Below are positions 8,549-14,046 of a DNA stretch of 17,891 nucleotides, piece by piece. The translations under genes were made by a program, and so were the position numbers. This stretch comes from Promicromonosporaceae bacterium (GTDB taxonomy: Bacteria > Actinomycetota > Actinomycetes > Actinomycetales > Cellulomonadaceae), in NCBI GenBank assembly GCA_009780755.1, contig WQZL01000027.1:1-17891 (forward strand). The letters run 5' to 3'. The first letter of the stretch is position 1; the number at the start of each line of letters is the position of its first letter. The notes under the pieces are model-generated. The model ran no database searches. It saw only the letters and a list, made by a program, of their open reading frames with translations, and was not told the DNA's origin.

Positions 8549-8577
8549 ATTATGCCACAATATGTGGCATGTGGCAA
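8549..8577 (-). promoter_or_regulatory. Leaderless promoter with internal palindrome (XRE gene)
   Basis: On the minus strand TTGCCA (8577-8572) and CATAAT (8554-8549) are 17 bp apart, and the ATG at 8541 is seven bases beyond the -10. A perfect inverted repeat TGCCACA-ATA-TGTGGCA (8553-8569) fills the spacer, with another TGCCACA half beside it. This is the layout of an autoregulatory operator, probably bound by the encoded regulator. Confidence 0.65.
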
Positions 8578-8628
8578 ACACGCGGAGCGAGAGTCGCTTC
8601 ACTTTGCGCCGCTTTAAGAGTGCAGGAT

Positions 8629-9099
8629 CTAAGCCCAGCCCAGTTCGTGCAGGCGTTCATCGTCGATGCCGAAATGGTGAGCGATCTCGTGAATGACCGT
8701 GACACTGATTTCGTCGCGGAGTATCTCCTCGAACCGGGCACGGGCGGCGGCTTCGGTAAACGGTCGAGGCTCGGGGTCAGCATCCGGCTCACACTCACAG
8801 CCCTCGGCGCCGCATTCGTCGGCCTCGCCATCGATCTCGGCACAGAACGCCATGATGGGGTTACGGAAGATGGTGATGCGGTCGGGCAGCGCCCCGGCGG
8901 CCCAGTGCAGGTCACGCTCGGTGAGCGGAACCCCCTCGTAGACGCCGAGAAGTTCTGGATCCTCGGCTGGGGCGTCATCCTCGACTAGCACGACGACGTT
9001 GTCCATCAGCGCGGTCAGCTCAGGAGGCACCAGGTCGAGGGCGTCGGCGACGGCCTCTTCGAATTCGACTCGCGAGTAGAGGAACACAAGCACTATCAT
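8629..9099 (-). CDS. Mini-zincin metallopeptidase-family protein
   Basis: A 156-residue protein with the zinc motif HEIAH at residues 137-141 within SVTVIHEIAHHFGIDDERLH, the signature of the small actinobacterial metallopeptidase-like family (zincin-1 type). The ATG at 9099 is chosen because a longer frame to 9171 would run through tRNA-Glu. Residues 84-113 form an acidic insert with four cysteines (86, 96, 101, 103), not part of the catalytic motif. The family is widespread in actinobacteria but substrates are not established. It lies between tRNA-Lys and tRNA-Glu, probably an old chromosomal arrangement. Translation might be leaderless, with TCTACC a few bases before the start, but this is weak. 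Confidence 0.82.
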   Translation of the reverse strand: MIVLVFLYSRVEFEEAVADALDLVPPELTALMDNVVVLVEDDAPAEDPELLGVYEGVPLTERDLHWAAGALPDRITIFRNPIMAFCAEIDGEADECGAEGCECEPDADPEPRPFTEAAARARFEEILRDEISVTVIHEIAHHFGIDDERLHELGWA

Positions 9100-9132
9100 C
9101 ACCCAGGTAGACTCTTCTGGTCTTAACGGCAC

Positions 9133-9205
9133 GCCCCGTTCGTCTAGCGGCCTAGGACGCCGGCCTTTCACGCCGGTAGCACGGGTTCGAATCCCGTACG
9201 GGGTA
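9133..9205 (+). tRNA. tRNA-Glu (anticodon TTC)
   Basis: A 73-nt cloverleaf with acceptor GCCCCGT pairing with ACGGGGT, anticodon stem CCGGC/GCCGG with loop CTTTCAC (anticodon TTC), and T-arm CGGG-TTCGAAT-CCCG. The discriminator is A9205 and CCA is not encoded. TAGACT about 25 bp upstream may be its -10. Confidence 0.95.
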
Positions 9206-9491
9206 CAAATGATTGAGGCTCTGTCTGCGGGCTTGCTCGCGAGACGGGGCCGATTTCATTTGTGAGCGGGCACGGCCCGCTATACCGCAGCGAGAGTCTG
9301 AGCGAACTTGTTCGTTTGAGACCCGAGCAAGGTGGCTCGGTGACGAGCGCGCAGCGCGAGGAACACGAGGTACGAGCGATCAATGTCTCGCCTGCGACAC
9401 TGCATCACCGCTGGTCGGAAACGGTTTGCCGGGCCTGGCTGCGATGGTGTAGAATTCCGTAGCCCCGTTGCGCAGGCGACGGAGCAGTTAA
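9206..9491. other. Spacer between tRNA-Glu and tRNA-Asp
   Basis: 286 bp without a credible gene; short open frames on both strands have no recognisable protein pattern or ribosome binding site. It probably carries the tRNA-Glu 3' trailer and the promoter of tRNA-Asp. Confidence 0.5.
9426..9455 (+). promoter_or_regulatory. Candidate promoter of tRNA-Asp/tRNA-Phe
   Basis: TTGCCG and TAGAAT with an 18-bp spacer and an upstream TG (extended -10 TGTAGAAT). The -10 ends 36 bp before mature tRNA-Asp, leaving a short 5' leader for RNase P. tRNA-Phe may be co-transcribed. Confidence 0.55.
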
Positions 9492-9565
9492 GGCCCTGTA
9501 GCGCAGTTGGTTAGCGTGCCGCCCTGTCACGGCGGAGGTCGCGGGTTCGAGTCCCGTCAGGGTCG
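9492..9565 (+). tRNA. tRNA-Asp (anticodon GTC)
   Basis: A 74-nt cloverleaf with acceptor GGCCCTG pairing with CAGGGTC (one G-U), D-arm AGCGCAGTTGGTTAGCGT, anticodon stem CCGCC/GGCGG with loop CTGTCAC (anticodon GTC), T-arm GCGGG-TTCGAGT-CCCGT, discriminator G9565 as expected for Asp. CCA is not encoded. Confidence 0.95.
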
Positions 9566-9636
9566 CGCAGATGGTTTAGGCCATCAGCAAGACGAGATGC
9601 CCGGTACCGGCAACGGGAACCGGGCGTTTGCGTCAA

Positions 9637-9712
9637 GGCTCTGTAGCTCAGTTGGTAGAGCGCACGACTGAAAATCGTGAGGTCACCGGATCGACACCGG
9701 TCGGAGCCACCA
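9637..9712 (+). tRNA. tRNA-Phe (anticodon GAA) with encoded CCA
   Basis: Acceptor GGCTCTG pairs with CGGAGCC; anticodon stem CACGA/TCGTG with loop CTGAAAA (anticodon GAA). Discriminator A9709 is followed by encoded CCA (9710-9712), unlike the other three tRNAs here. The T-loop reads ATCGACA, with A where T54 is usual. The sequence to its right appears foreign, so this tRNA marks a chromosomal boundary. Confidence 0.93.
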
Positions 9713-9759
9713 CCCAAAACCCGCGTCATTCCGGGGCTTTTGCCGTATCCGGTGAAGGC

Positions 9760-10371
9760 TTACACTACTTCGCTGCGAAGCGTCGGTGACTCCACGGTGA
9801 CTCCCGAACTTCCAGAGGTACTCCGTTTGCGGCGAGTCGGACCAGCCAAGAGTCGGAGCAACCAGCCTTGGCACATGATGCTGACTGCTTCTTCCCTTGT
9901 GCTGTCATATTCCGTTCGATCGAATGGCTTCTCGCCCAGACTGACCGAGTTTCCATCAGTGATGGGTGGATTCGTCCATGCTGAATGCATCGCTGGACCT
10001 GCCGTTTGACGAGCCGCTGAGACTAAGCGGCGATACCCATCACTTACTGCCTTGGGTGCGTGGAGGTCGAGCAGCGCTTGGTGATACGCGATTCGTGACT
10101 GGATGTCGCTGATACTTTCAGTTAACGTCAGGCGGGCTGGGCCGTCGTCCGCGCGCCGCAGGATTCGGTACGGGACTTCCATGTAGTCCTCTGTAGCACG
10201 CAGCGCCTCGGCATATGTAGCATGGCGTGTCGCCCTGCGTTGAAGCGTCTGCTGAACGGCGTAACCTGCAATAGCGATCAGGAGGCTCGCGGCGATGCTG
10301 CCGATGGCGATCAGGTCGGATTTTGCCCACTGAGCCCCGGCTCGCTCAGCGGCGGCGATTGCGGCGTGCAT
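9760..10371 (-). CDS. Single-TM protein, candidate CBASS effector
   Basis: A 203-residue protein of unrecognised family. The ATG at 10371 has AGGAGG six bases upstream, a clear start although it overlaps the E2-like gene by 26 bp. Residues about 19-39 (DLIAIGSIAASLLIAIAGYA) form one strong transmembrane helix; a basic stretch QRRATRH follows, then a mostly helical, presumably cytoplasmic region to about residue 175. No nuclease, phospholipase, SAVED, TIR or other familiar effector motif is visible. Position as third gene of a CD-NTase/E2 operon suggests it is the effector that damages or permeabilises the membrane on a nucleotide signal; this is inference. Its last dozen codons lie in a 23-bp repeat that recurs upstream of the operon, so the C-terminus may have been altered by insertion. 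Confidence 0.75.
   Translation of the reverse strand: MHAAIAAAERAGAQWAKSDLIAIGSIAASLLIAIAGYAVQQTLQRRATRHATYAEALRATEDYMEVPYRILRRADDGPARLTLTESISDIQSRIAYHQALLDLHAPKAVSDGYRRLVSAARQTAGPAMHSAWTNPPITDGNSVSLGEKPFDRTEYDSTREEAVSIMCQGWLLRLLAGPTRRKRSTSGSSGVTVESPTLRSEVV
9786..9808. repeat. 23-bp direct repeat, left copy
   Basis: A perfect 23-bp match to 12333-12355, same orientation, beginning GTGACTCCACGG and ending TGACTCCCGAA. It has internal tandem structure (GTGACTCC twice). It sits within the final codons of the single-TM gene. The two copies bracket the three-gene CD-NTase operon. Confidence 0.8.
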
Positions 10372-10876
10372 GTCGTTCCTCCTCTGGGAACCCGTGACAG
10401 GCTTCGTCTAGTAGCCACTCTCCTCCATTATGACCGCCGGTCTTGGCCCAGTGGTACTCGGCGAACAGGTGGTTTGCGACGATCCCCACTAGACAGTCGA
10501 GGCCTTGCTCGCTCTGCCAGCGTTTATCTGGCGGGTCGGCCGGAAACCACAAACACATTGAGCCGTCGGGGTTCCGGTGGGGCGACGCAACCTCGGGCCT
10601 GCACGTCACCGTTGGCATATCACGGGCTGGCAGGCCGAAGTGACGAGGTTGGCCGTAGCGGTCGAACCTGATGGTGATTGAAACGCCCTTGGGCCCTCCG
10701 GGAATCCCAAACTCTGGGATGGAGTAAGTGAGACTGTCGGCCGCAACGTGACGTGTGATCTGCCCCTGGAACTCTCGGAACGCTCGCGCCTCCATAGGTC
10801 CTCGCCAGACAGGGTCGGCTCCGTACCAGGCTGCTAGGCGCGAGCCCTGATACGGCAATGGGTTGCGCATAACCAT
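10346..10876 (-). CDS. Stand-alone E2-like protein of a CBASS operon
   Basis: A 176-residue protein from ATG at 10876, which overlaps the CD-NTase stop as TGATG; an ATG five codons upstream (10891) is possible. The C-terminal half holds HRNPDGSMCLWFPADPPDKR with Cys108 as the likely catalytic cysteine, then GLDCLVGIVANHLFAEYHW and GGEWLLDEACHG. This is the pattern of bacterial E2-like domains in type II CBASS, where the E2 active site joins to the CD-NTase C-terminus and raises its output. Here the E2 stands alone, with no E1 adenylation domain and no JAB peptidase encoded nearby, as in the short type II form. The N-terminal part is less conserved. Assignment rests on the motif plus the CD-NTase neighbour. 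Confidence 0.8.
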   Translation of the reverse strand: MVMRNPLPYQGSRLAAWYGADPVWRGPMEARAFREFQGQITRHVAADSLTYSIPEFGIPGGPKGVSITIRFDRYGQPRHFGLPARDMPTVTCRPEVASPHRNPDGSMCLWFPADPPDKRWQSEQGLDCLVGIVANHLFAEYHWAKTGGHNGGEWLLDEACHGFPEEERHARRNRRR

Positions 10877-11892
10877 CAGATCCACGACCATGAGCGGACC
10901 GGCGGGGTGGTCGCCCTGGACGCCACACTAACCGTGGCGACAGTTGCTCGTTGACGTCGCAACTGCTCCTGGTATAAATCCTCATGTGAGGGGCCTGAAA
11001 GCATCTCAGGGTCGCGAAACACTTGGGCAAGTTTCGCATGAGCCAACGCCGGATAGCCGGCGGCCTCCAGCTTCGTCGCCTCCACCAGGCCGTCATACGC
11101 ATTGCGAAGACGACGGACAGCAACTTCACGAGCAATCGACGGGTTAAGGTCGGGGCCGACACCAACTGGGTCAGGAACCGGCCCAGTCACGATAGTCATC
11201 GCGGCGTATCCGAACCACTCTGTAAGCAGTCGCATTAGCGGGCCAGGCTCGGTGATGGCCTCAAAGGCCAACACCTTGATTAACCACGTGAACAACGGCG
11301 GCTCATCCCAACGGCGGTTCCAGTGTTTGATGAGCCGGACTGTTCGCGCGTAGCAGTTTTCGGTGACGTCGTTTGCCTCCAGCACTAGCTGTGTATGCGC
11401 TTCGGGATGCGATCGGTCCCACATGTGGAACCGCGGGATGTAAAGGCCGTCGTCGTTAGGATTGTCGATGGCAACTATCACGTCGGCATGGAAATCGTCC
11501 CACCCTTCACGAACAGCGTCATTAAAGCGCACCTTAACTGCGCGCTTCTCACCTTTGACGATGACACGGAGATCGCCATACTCGCTCTTCAGTTCGGCTC
11601 TGATCGCCTCGGCAGCACGATCCTGCAGAGATCGCGGTCCTTTCTTCCCTGGACCGAACTCGTTGTCAAGGTCAAGCACCACCACGCCGAGGTCGACATC
11701 CGTGAGTGGGGTTAGGGCGTCGCCGTGCGCCAACGATCCGTTGACGTACAGGCGTGAGTCGGGGAACTCCTCCAGAAGCGCTGCCTTAATCGCATCCCGG
11801 CGCTTCCTGGCCTCGTCTAGCTCGGCGGGCTCGACTTCGATCCGCTTGCGTGCGGACTCGAGGAGCTGTTCGAGGGTTGGGTAGGTGGACAT
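10876..11892 (-). CDS. CD-NTase (cGAS/DncV-like nucleotidyltransferase)
   Basis: A 338-residue nucleotidyltransferase. The catalytic signature is complete: GS at residues 52-53 in YVNGSLAHGDAL, metal-binding Asp65 and Asp67 in TDVDLGVVV, and a third Asp137 in FHADVIVAIDN. An OAS-like helical domain follows with RLIKHWNRRWDEPPLFTWLI and a typical length. Such enzymes make cyclic di- or trinucleotide signals after phage infection that switch on a cell-killing effector. The start ATG at 11892 has GGGGTG seven bases upstream. It is first in a three-gene operon with overlapping ends. The C-terminal tail, ending RSWSWI, would be the site of E2-dependent conjugation. The nucleotide product and clade cannot be read from sequence. 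Confidence 0.87.
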   Translation of the reverse strand: MSTYPTLEQLLESARKRIEVEPAELDEARKRRDAIKAALLEEFPDSRLYVNGSLAHGDALTPLTDVDLGVVVLDLDNEFGPGKKGPRSLQDRAAEAIRAELKSEYGDLRVIVKGEKRAVKVRFNDAVREGWDDFHADVIVAIDNPNDDGLYIPRFHMWDRSHPEAHTQLVLEANDVTENCYARTVRLIKHWNRRWDEPPLFTWLIKVLAFEAITEPGPLMRLLTEWFGYAAMTIVTGPVPDPVGVGPDLNPSIAREVAVRRLRNAYDGLVEATKLEAAGYPALAHAKLAQVFRDPEMLSGPSHEDLYQEQLRRQRATVATVSVASRATTPPVRSWSWI

Positions 11893-12026
11893 GGACTATC
11901 ACCCCAATCTCCGCCGGGAGGCGGCTCTCGAGCGCCAGCAAGAGACGAGGGGTTGAACACAGCGGCGACCGACCGACGACATGAGTCGCCGGTCGAGCCG
12001 CCTGTGGTCTACGATGCAAACGCCAA

Positions 12027-12077
12027 TTAGCAACGAAGGCCTCGGTCCAGACTCGCTCTGGCCGAGGCCTTTGCTAA
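12027..12077 (-). terminator. Long hairpin, possible attenuator/terminator
   Basis: TTAGCA, AAGGCCTCGG and CCAGA pair in order with TGCTAA, CCGAGGCCTT and TCTGG around a CTCGC loop, giving about 21 base pairs with a small bulge. It lies 135 bp upstream of the CD-NTase start, and the stop of the short upstream ORF falls in its first arm on the minus strand. No strong U-run follows. Confidence 0.6.
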
Positions 12078-12124
12078 TCCGGCCGACCCAGGATTGGGTC
12101 AGCTGTGGCCACTGCTATGACCAT
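12074..12124 (-). CDS. Candidate leader peptide before the CD-NTase operon
   Basis: A 16-codon ORF, MVIAVATADPILGRPD. Its ATG lies seven bases after AATAAT (12137-12132), so translation could be leaderless; an ATG three codons earlier (12133) would give 19 residues. Its stop TAG lies in the first arm of the 12027-12077 hairpin, as in ribosome-controlled attenuators. The Val/Ile/Ala-rich content suggests no clear regulatory amino acid. It may be a chance ORF. Confidence 0.3.
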   Translation of the reverse strand: MVIAVATADPILGRPD

Positions 12125-12135
12125 AGTCACCATTA

Positions 12136-12162
12136 TTAGCACTCTCCTGGGTTGAGTGCCAG
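12136..12162. promoter_or_regulatory. CIRCE-like inverted repeat
   Basis: TTAGCACTC, nine bases, GAGTGCCAG: 16 of 18 arm positions match the HrcA operator consensus (TTAGCACTC-N9-GAGTGCTAA). No chaperone gene is in the window. On the minus strand it overlaps AATAAT and the preceding 17-18 bp, so it would sit on a promoter reading toward the CD-NTase. Confidence 0.55.
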
Positions 12163-12191
12163 CGGCGAAACCACATCGCTGTGATTCGTCC

Positions 12192-12233
12192 TGTGGATAA
12201 CTCAGCCAAAGCGGTTAGTTCAGCTGTGGACAA
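12192..12233 (-). promoter_or_regulatory. Two DnaA-box-like sites
   Basis: TGTGGATAA (12192-12200) and TGTGGACAA (12225-12233) are the reverse complements of TTATCCACA and TTGTCCACA, the consensus and actinobacterial-preferred DnaA boxes. They are same-oriented, 33 bp apart (about three helical turns). Function is unproven; two sites alone do not make an origin. Confidence 0.4.
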
Positions 12234-12332
12234 CCGTGCTTGCATGCCCAACGTCGCTCCTGGTTCTCTGCTTATCTTCGCGGGTTTTGCCGTTTCACCG
12301 GTCGGCTTGCGGGCGGTCGCTCAGGGTGGCCA

Positions 12333-12355
12333 GTGACTCCACGGTGACTCCCGAA
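12333..12355. repeat. 23-bp direct repeat, right copy
   Basis: Identical to 9786-9808 in the same orientation. On the minus strand it lies within a 44-codon open stretch without a start codon, whose GVTVES segment matches that of the single-TM protein C-terminus, suggesting that the repeat derives from gene-end sequence. Confidence 0.8.
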
Positions 12356-12477
12356 TGCCTCGCCTGTACCTTCGGGTATGCCTTGGAAGCCCTGGCAAGG
12401 TACCCGCAGGTCAGCCGCCAGATTGGCTACTGAGTTGAGGCTTACACCTACACGGACTGACCCACATCAGCCCGTCT

Positions 12478-12534
12478 GGGGCATGCCCCTGAGGGCGCTC
12501 GCAGGTCCGACCGGAACCCGGTTGCGGCTAGCAT
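12478..12534 (+). promoter_or_regulatory. Palindrome and -10 of the 12541 gene
   Basis: A perfect 12-bp palindrome GGGGCATGCCCC (12478-12489) lies about 50 bp before the start, and TAGCAT (12529-12534) is six bases before the ATG, predicting leaderless transcription. No convincing -35 is seen. Confidence 0.4.
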
Positions 12535-12540
12535 GGGGCT

Positions 12541-12960
12541 ATGTGGTATGGACGCAACAAGCAGGAACGAGACGCCATGTTCGCAGTAGTCGATGAGTTC
12601 CTGGTACGGCAAATGCACCTAGGCCCTGAGGCAACCGTCCGCTACGGAGAGGTCACGGCGGCTATCGCAGCGACGCCGAGCATCGATGCGCTCGACCTCG
12701 ACCACGAAATGCCCTTGCTGAATGCCTTGCTCAGGGACGTGACCCTGAAGCATCTGGACGAGACCGGAGCAATGATCTCTGCCCTCGTTGTTAGCAAGAC
12801 AACAGGCACACCAAGTTCCGGATTCTACGATCTTGCAATCGACCTCAAGCGCCTGCCCAGTGAGACCTCTGAACTGAACAAGTTGAGGTTCTGGATCACC
12901 GAGGTAGACAGGATCTTCGCCTTCGCCCGGGACGTAGCGACCTCCGTTCCTGCGTCCTGA
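12541..12960 (+). CDS. Small accessory-genome protein of unknown function
   Basis: A 139-residue soluble protein with no signal peptide or membrane helix. I do not recognise a named family, but residues 57-99 (MPLLNALLRDV, then GAMISALVVSKTTGTPSSGF and YDLA) follow a pattern I know from small uncharacterised proteins of mobile and defence-associated regions: a short helix, a strand ending ALVV, then P-x-x-GFY-x-LA. The ATG at 12541 fits a leaderless start behind TAGCAT; an internal ATG at 12577 is an alternative with a poorly spaced AGGA. It is read away from the CD-NTase operon and converges on the XRE regulator remnant. Function is not inferred. Confidence 0.65.
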   Translation: MWYGRNKQERDAMFAVVDEFLVRQMHLGPEATVRYGEVTAAIAATPSIDALDLDHEMPLLNALLRDVTLKHLDETGAMISALVVSKTTGTPSSGFYDLAIDLKRLPSETSELNKLRFWITEVDRIFAFARDVATSVPAS

Positions 12961-12993
12961 CGAAGCCCCACCTCAGCCCTGACTCAGCGGCAC

Positions 12994-13197
12994 CTACAGC
13001 CCCGCCGCGTCCAACAGTTCGGATGCCTTCATCCCGAACACCCGGGCGATGCCCGCCAGCGATGACATGCGGGGATTGGACGGCCCTTCCATCTTTGCCC
13101 GGCCAGAGGTGCGTCCCTGCTCGATCAGGTGGACCTGGTTCTTGGTCAGCCCAGCCTGGTAGGCCAGTGCTTCCTGGCTGAGTCCTCTGCGAGCGGT
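12994..13197 (-). pseudogene. Remnant of a second XRE-family regulator
   Basis: 68 in-frame codons ending at TAG, with a clear XRE domain: RRGLSQEALAYQAGLTKNQV, HLIEQG, SNPRMSSLAGIARVFGM, ASELLDAAGL. The usual first 10 or so residues of the domain are missing, and no ATG, GTG or TTG lies at the beginning. Directly upstream, in the same frame, is the TGA of the 13198-13422 regulator. Either it is an N-terminally deleted gene fused behind that regulator, or the TGA is read through to give a double-HTH protein; deletion is more likely. Confidence 0.65.
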
Positions 13198-13422
13198 TCA
13201 GGCTTGGCTGCGGGAGCCGAGCACAACCTCAACAGGGACACCAAGATCGTCGGCTAGCCGCTCCAGGGTGTCGAGGGTTAGGTTCCGCTCACCGCGTTCA
13301 ACGCCCGCGTAATACCTAGCAGTTACGCCCAGTGCCTCCGCTGTCCCTTCCTGGGTTTGACGTCGCGCAAGCCGCAAATCACGCAGGGCGCCACCAACCC
13401 GGACTCTAAGTGGAACAACCAC
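13198..13422 (-). CDS. Small XRE-family HTH regulator
   Basis: A 74-residue protein consisting almost wholly of one HTH domain: ALRDLRLARRQTQEGTAEAL, GVTARYYAGVERGERNLTLD, then LERLADDLGVPVEVVLGS. The start is GTG at 13422, the only plausible initiation codon ahead of the domain; no clear ribosome binding site is visible. It is divergent from the two-gene unit beginning at 13506 and probably represses that unit, itself, or both through the palindrome at 13453-13463. Directly after its TGA, in frame, lies the remains of a second XRE domain. Small regulators of this kind are common on phages and integrative elements. Confidence 0.78.
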   Translation of the reverse strand: MVVPLRVRVGGALRDLRLARRQTQEGTAEALGVTARYYAGVERGERNLTLDTLERLADDLGVPVEVVLGSRSQA

Positions 13423-13452
13423 CTGTCCAGATTGCGGTACCGGCCCCCATCA

Positions 13453-13482
13453 GTACCAGGTACTTATGTGTTCCTGTAGACT
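13453..13482 (+). promoter_or_regulatory. Promoter and operator of the 13506-14388 unit
   Basis: TAGACT (13477-13482) is a good actinobacterial -10, giving a short leader before the ribosome binding site. GTACC-A-GGTAC (13453-13463) is a perfect palindrome over the -35 position, and a GGTACC lies 17 bp to its left. The arrangement suggests repression by the adjacent divergent XRE protein. Confidence 0.5.
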
Positions 13483-13505
13483 CGCCATCGACACAAGGAG
13501 TGCCG

Positions 13506-14030
13506 ATGACCCCCGCCATCCCGACGCAGCCCGCTGATACGGCCAAGCCCGCCAGCGACTCTCAGCCGCAGCGTGACGCTGAGGCCGCGATCATCGAGAC
13601 GCTGGCCTCGCAACTGGTCCCCGACCTTGCCGCCAGCAAGCGCATCTTAGTAGGTGCCGCCACCGTCCAGGTTGATGCGCGCTCCGCCGACGACCGTCTG
13701 CTGGTCGAGGTATACGCCAGACAGGGCGCGCTGAAGCCCGGCCAGCGCAACAAGGTCGCCAAGGACATCCTGAAGTTGGCTCTGCTGCGCCAGCAGCCTG
13801 AGTTCGCCGAGTCACGAGCCATCATCGCCTTCGCCAGCCAGGAAGCCCGCGACTCGATCACGGGCTGGATCGCGGATGCAGCCAACCAGTTCGGTATCGA
13901 ACTGCTCGTAGTGGAGATTCCAGAGGAGCTCCGAGCGGAGCTCCTAACAGCACAAGCCCGGCAAGCAATGACAAATATCGCATCGTCAGCACTGAGCAGT
14001 GCCCCAACGAAGCAATCCAACCCCACCTGA
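13506..14030 (+). CDS. Uncharacterised protein, possibly nuclease-fold
   Basis: A 174-residue soluble protein. ATG at 13506 follows AAGGAG at five bases; an upstream frame extension has no such signal. After a low-complexity N-terminus, residues about 25-150 form an alpha/beta domain: DDRLLVEVYARQGALKPGQR, KVAKDILKLALLRQQPE, RAIIAFASQEA, then FGIELLVVEIPEELR. The order (D-x-x-hydrophobic-E-V, then K-x-x-x-D-x-x-K-L, then two strands) resembles a restriction-endonuclease-like fold, but a full PD-(D/E)XK motif is not evident. It is followed 16 bp later by a lipoprotein gene, and both have near-identical AAGGAG sites, so they form an operon. Role unknown. Confidence 0.75.
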   Translation: MTPAIPTQPADTAKPASDSQPQRDAEAAIIETLASQLVPDLAASKRILVGAATVQVDARSADDRLLVEVYARQGALKPGQRNKVAKDILKLALLRQQPEFAESRAIIAFASQEARDSITGWIADAANQFGIELLVVEIPEELRAELLTAQARQAMTNIASSALSSAPTKQSNPT

Positions 14031-14046
14031 TCCCTAAGGAGTAGTC

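Larger units (their letters stand above)
11893..12540. other. Non-coding region upstream of the CBASS-like operon
   Basis: 648 bp without a full-length gene. From left to right it holds a structured leader (CCGCC-GGGA-GGCGG near 11910 and CGGCGAC/GTCGCCG near 11965-11995), a long hairpin, a very short ORF, a CIRCE-like palindrome, two DnaA-box-like sites, the second copy of the 23-bp repeat and a palindrome before the plus-strand gene. These are listed separately. Confidence 0.6.

Noticed and set aside
9213..9462. Possible small genes between tRNA-Glu and tRNA-Asp
   Set aside because: Frames overlap each other on both strands, contain the tRNA promoter, and have no start signal or recognisable protein pattern.
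9637..9712. tRNA-Phe as the attachment site of the accessory region
   Set aside because: I found no second copy of the tRNA 3' end to the right within the window and no integrase, so it is only a possible boundary.
12300..12440. A real minus-strand gene around the right copy of the 23-bp repeat
   Set aside because: The 44-codon open stretch has no start codon; it is better seen as a gene-end fragment.
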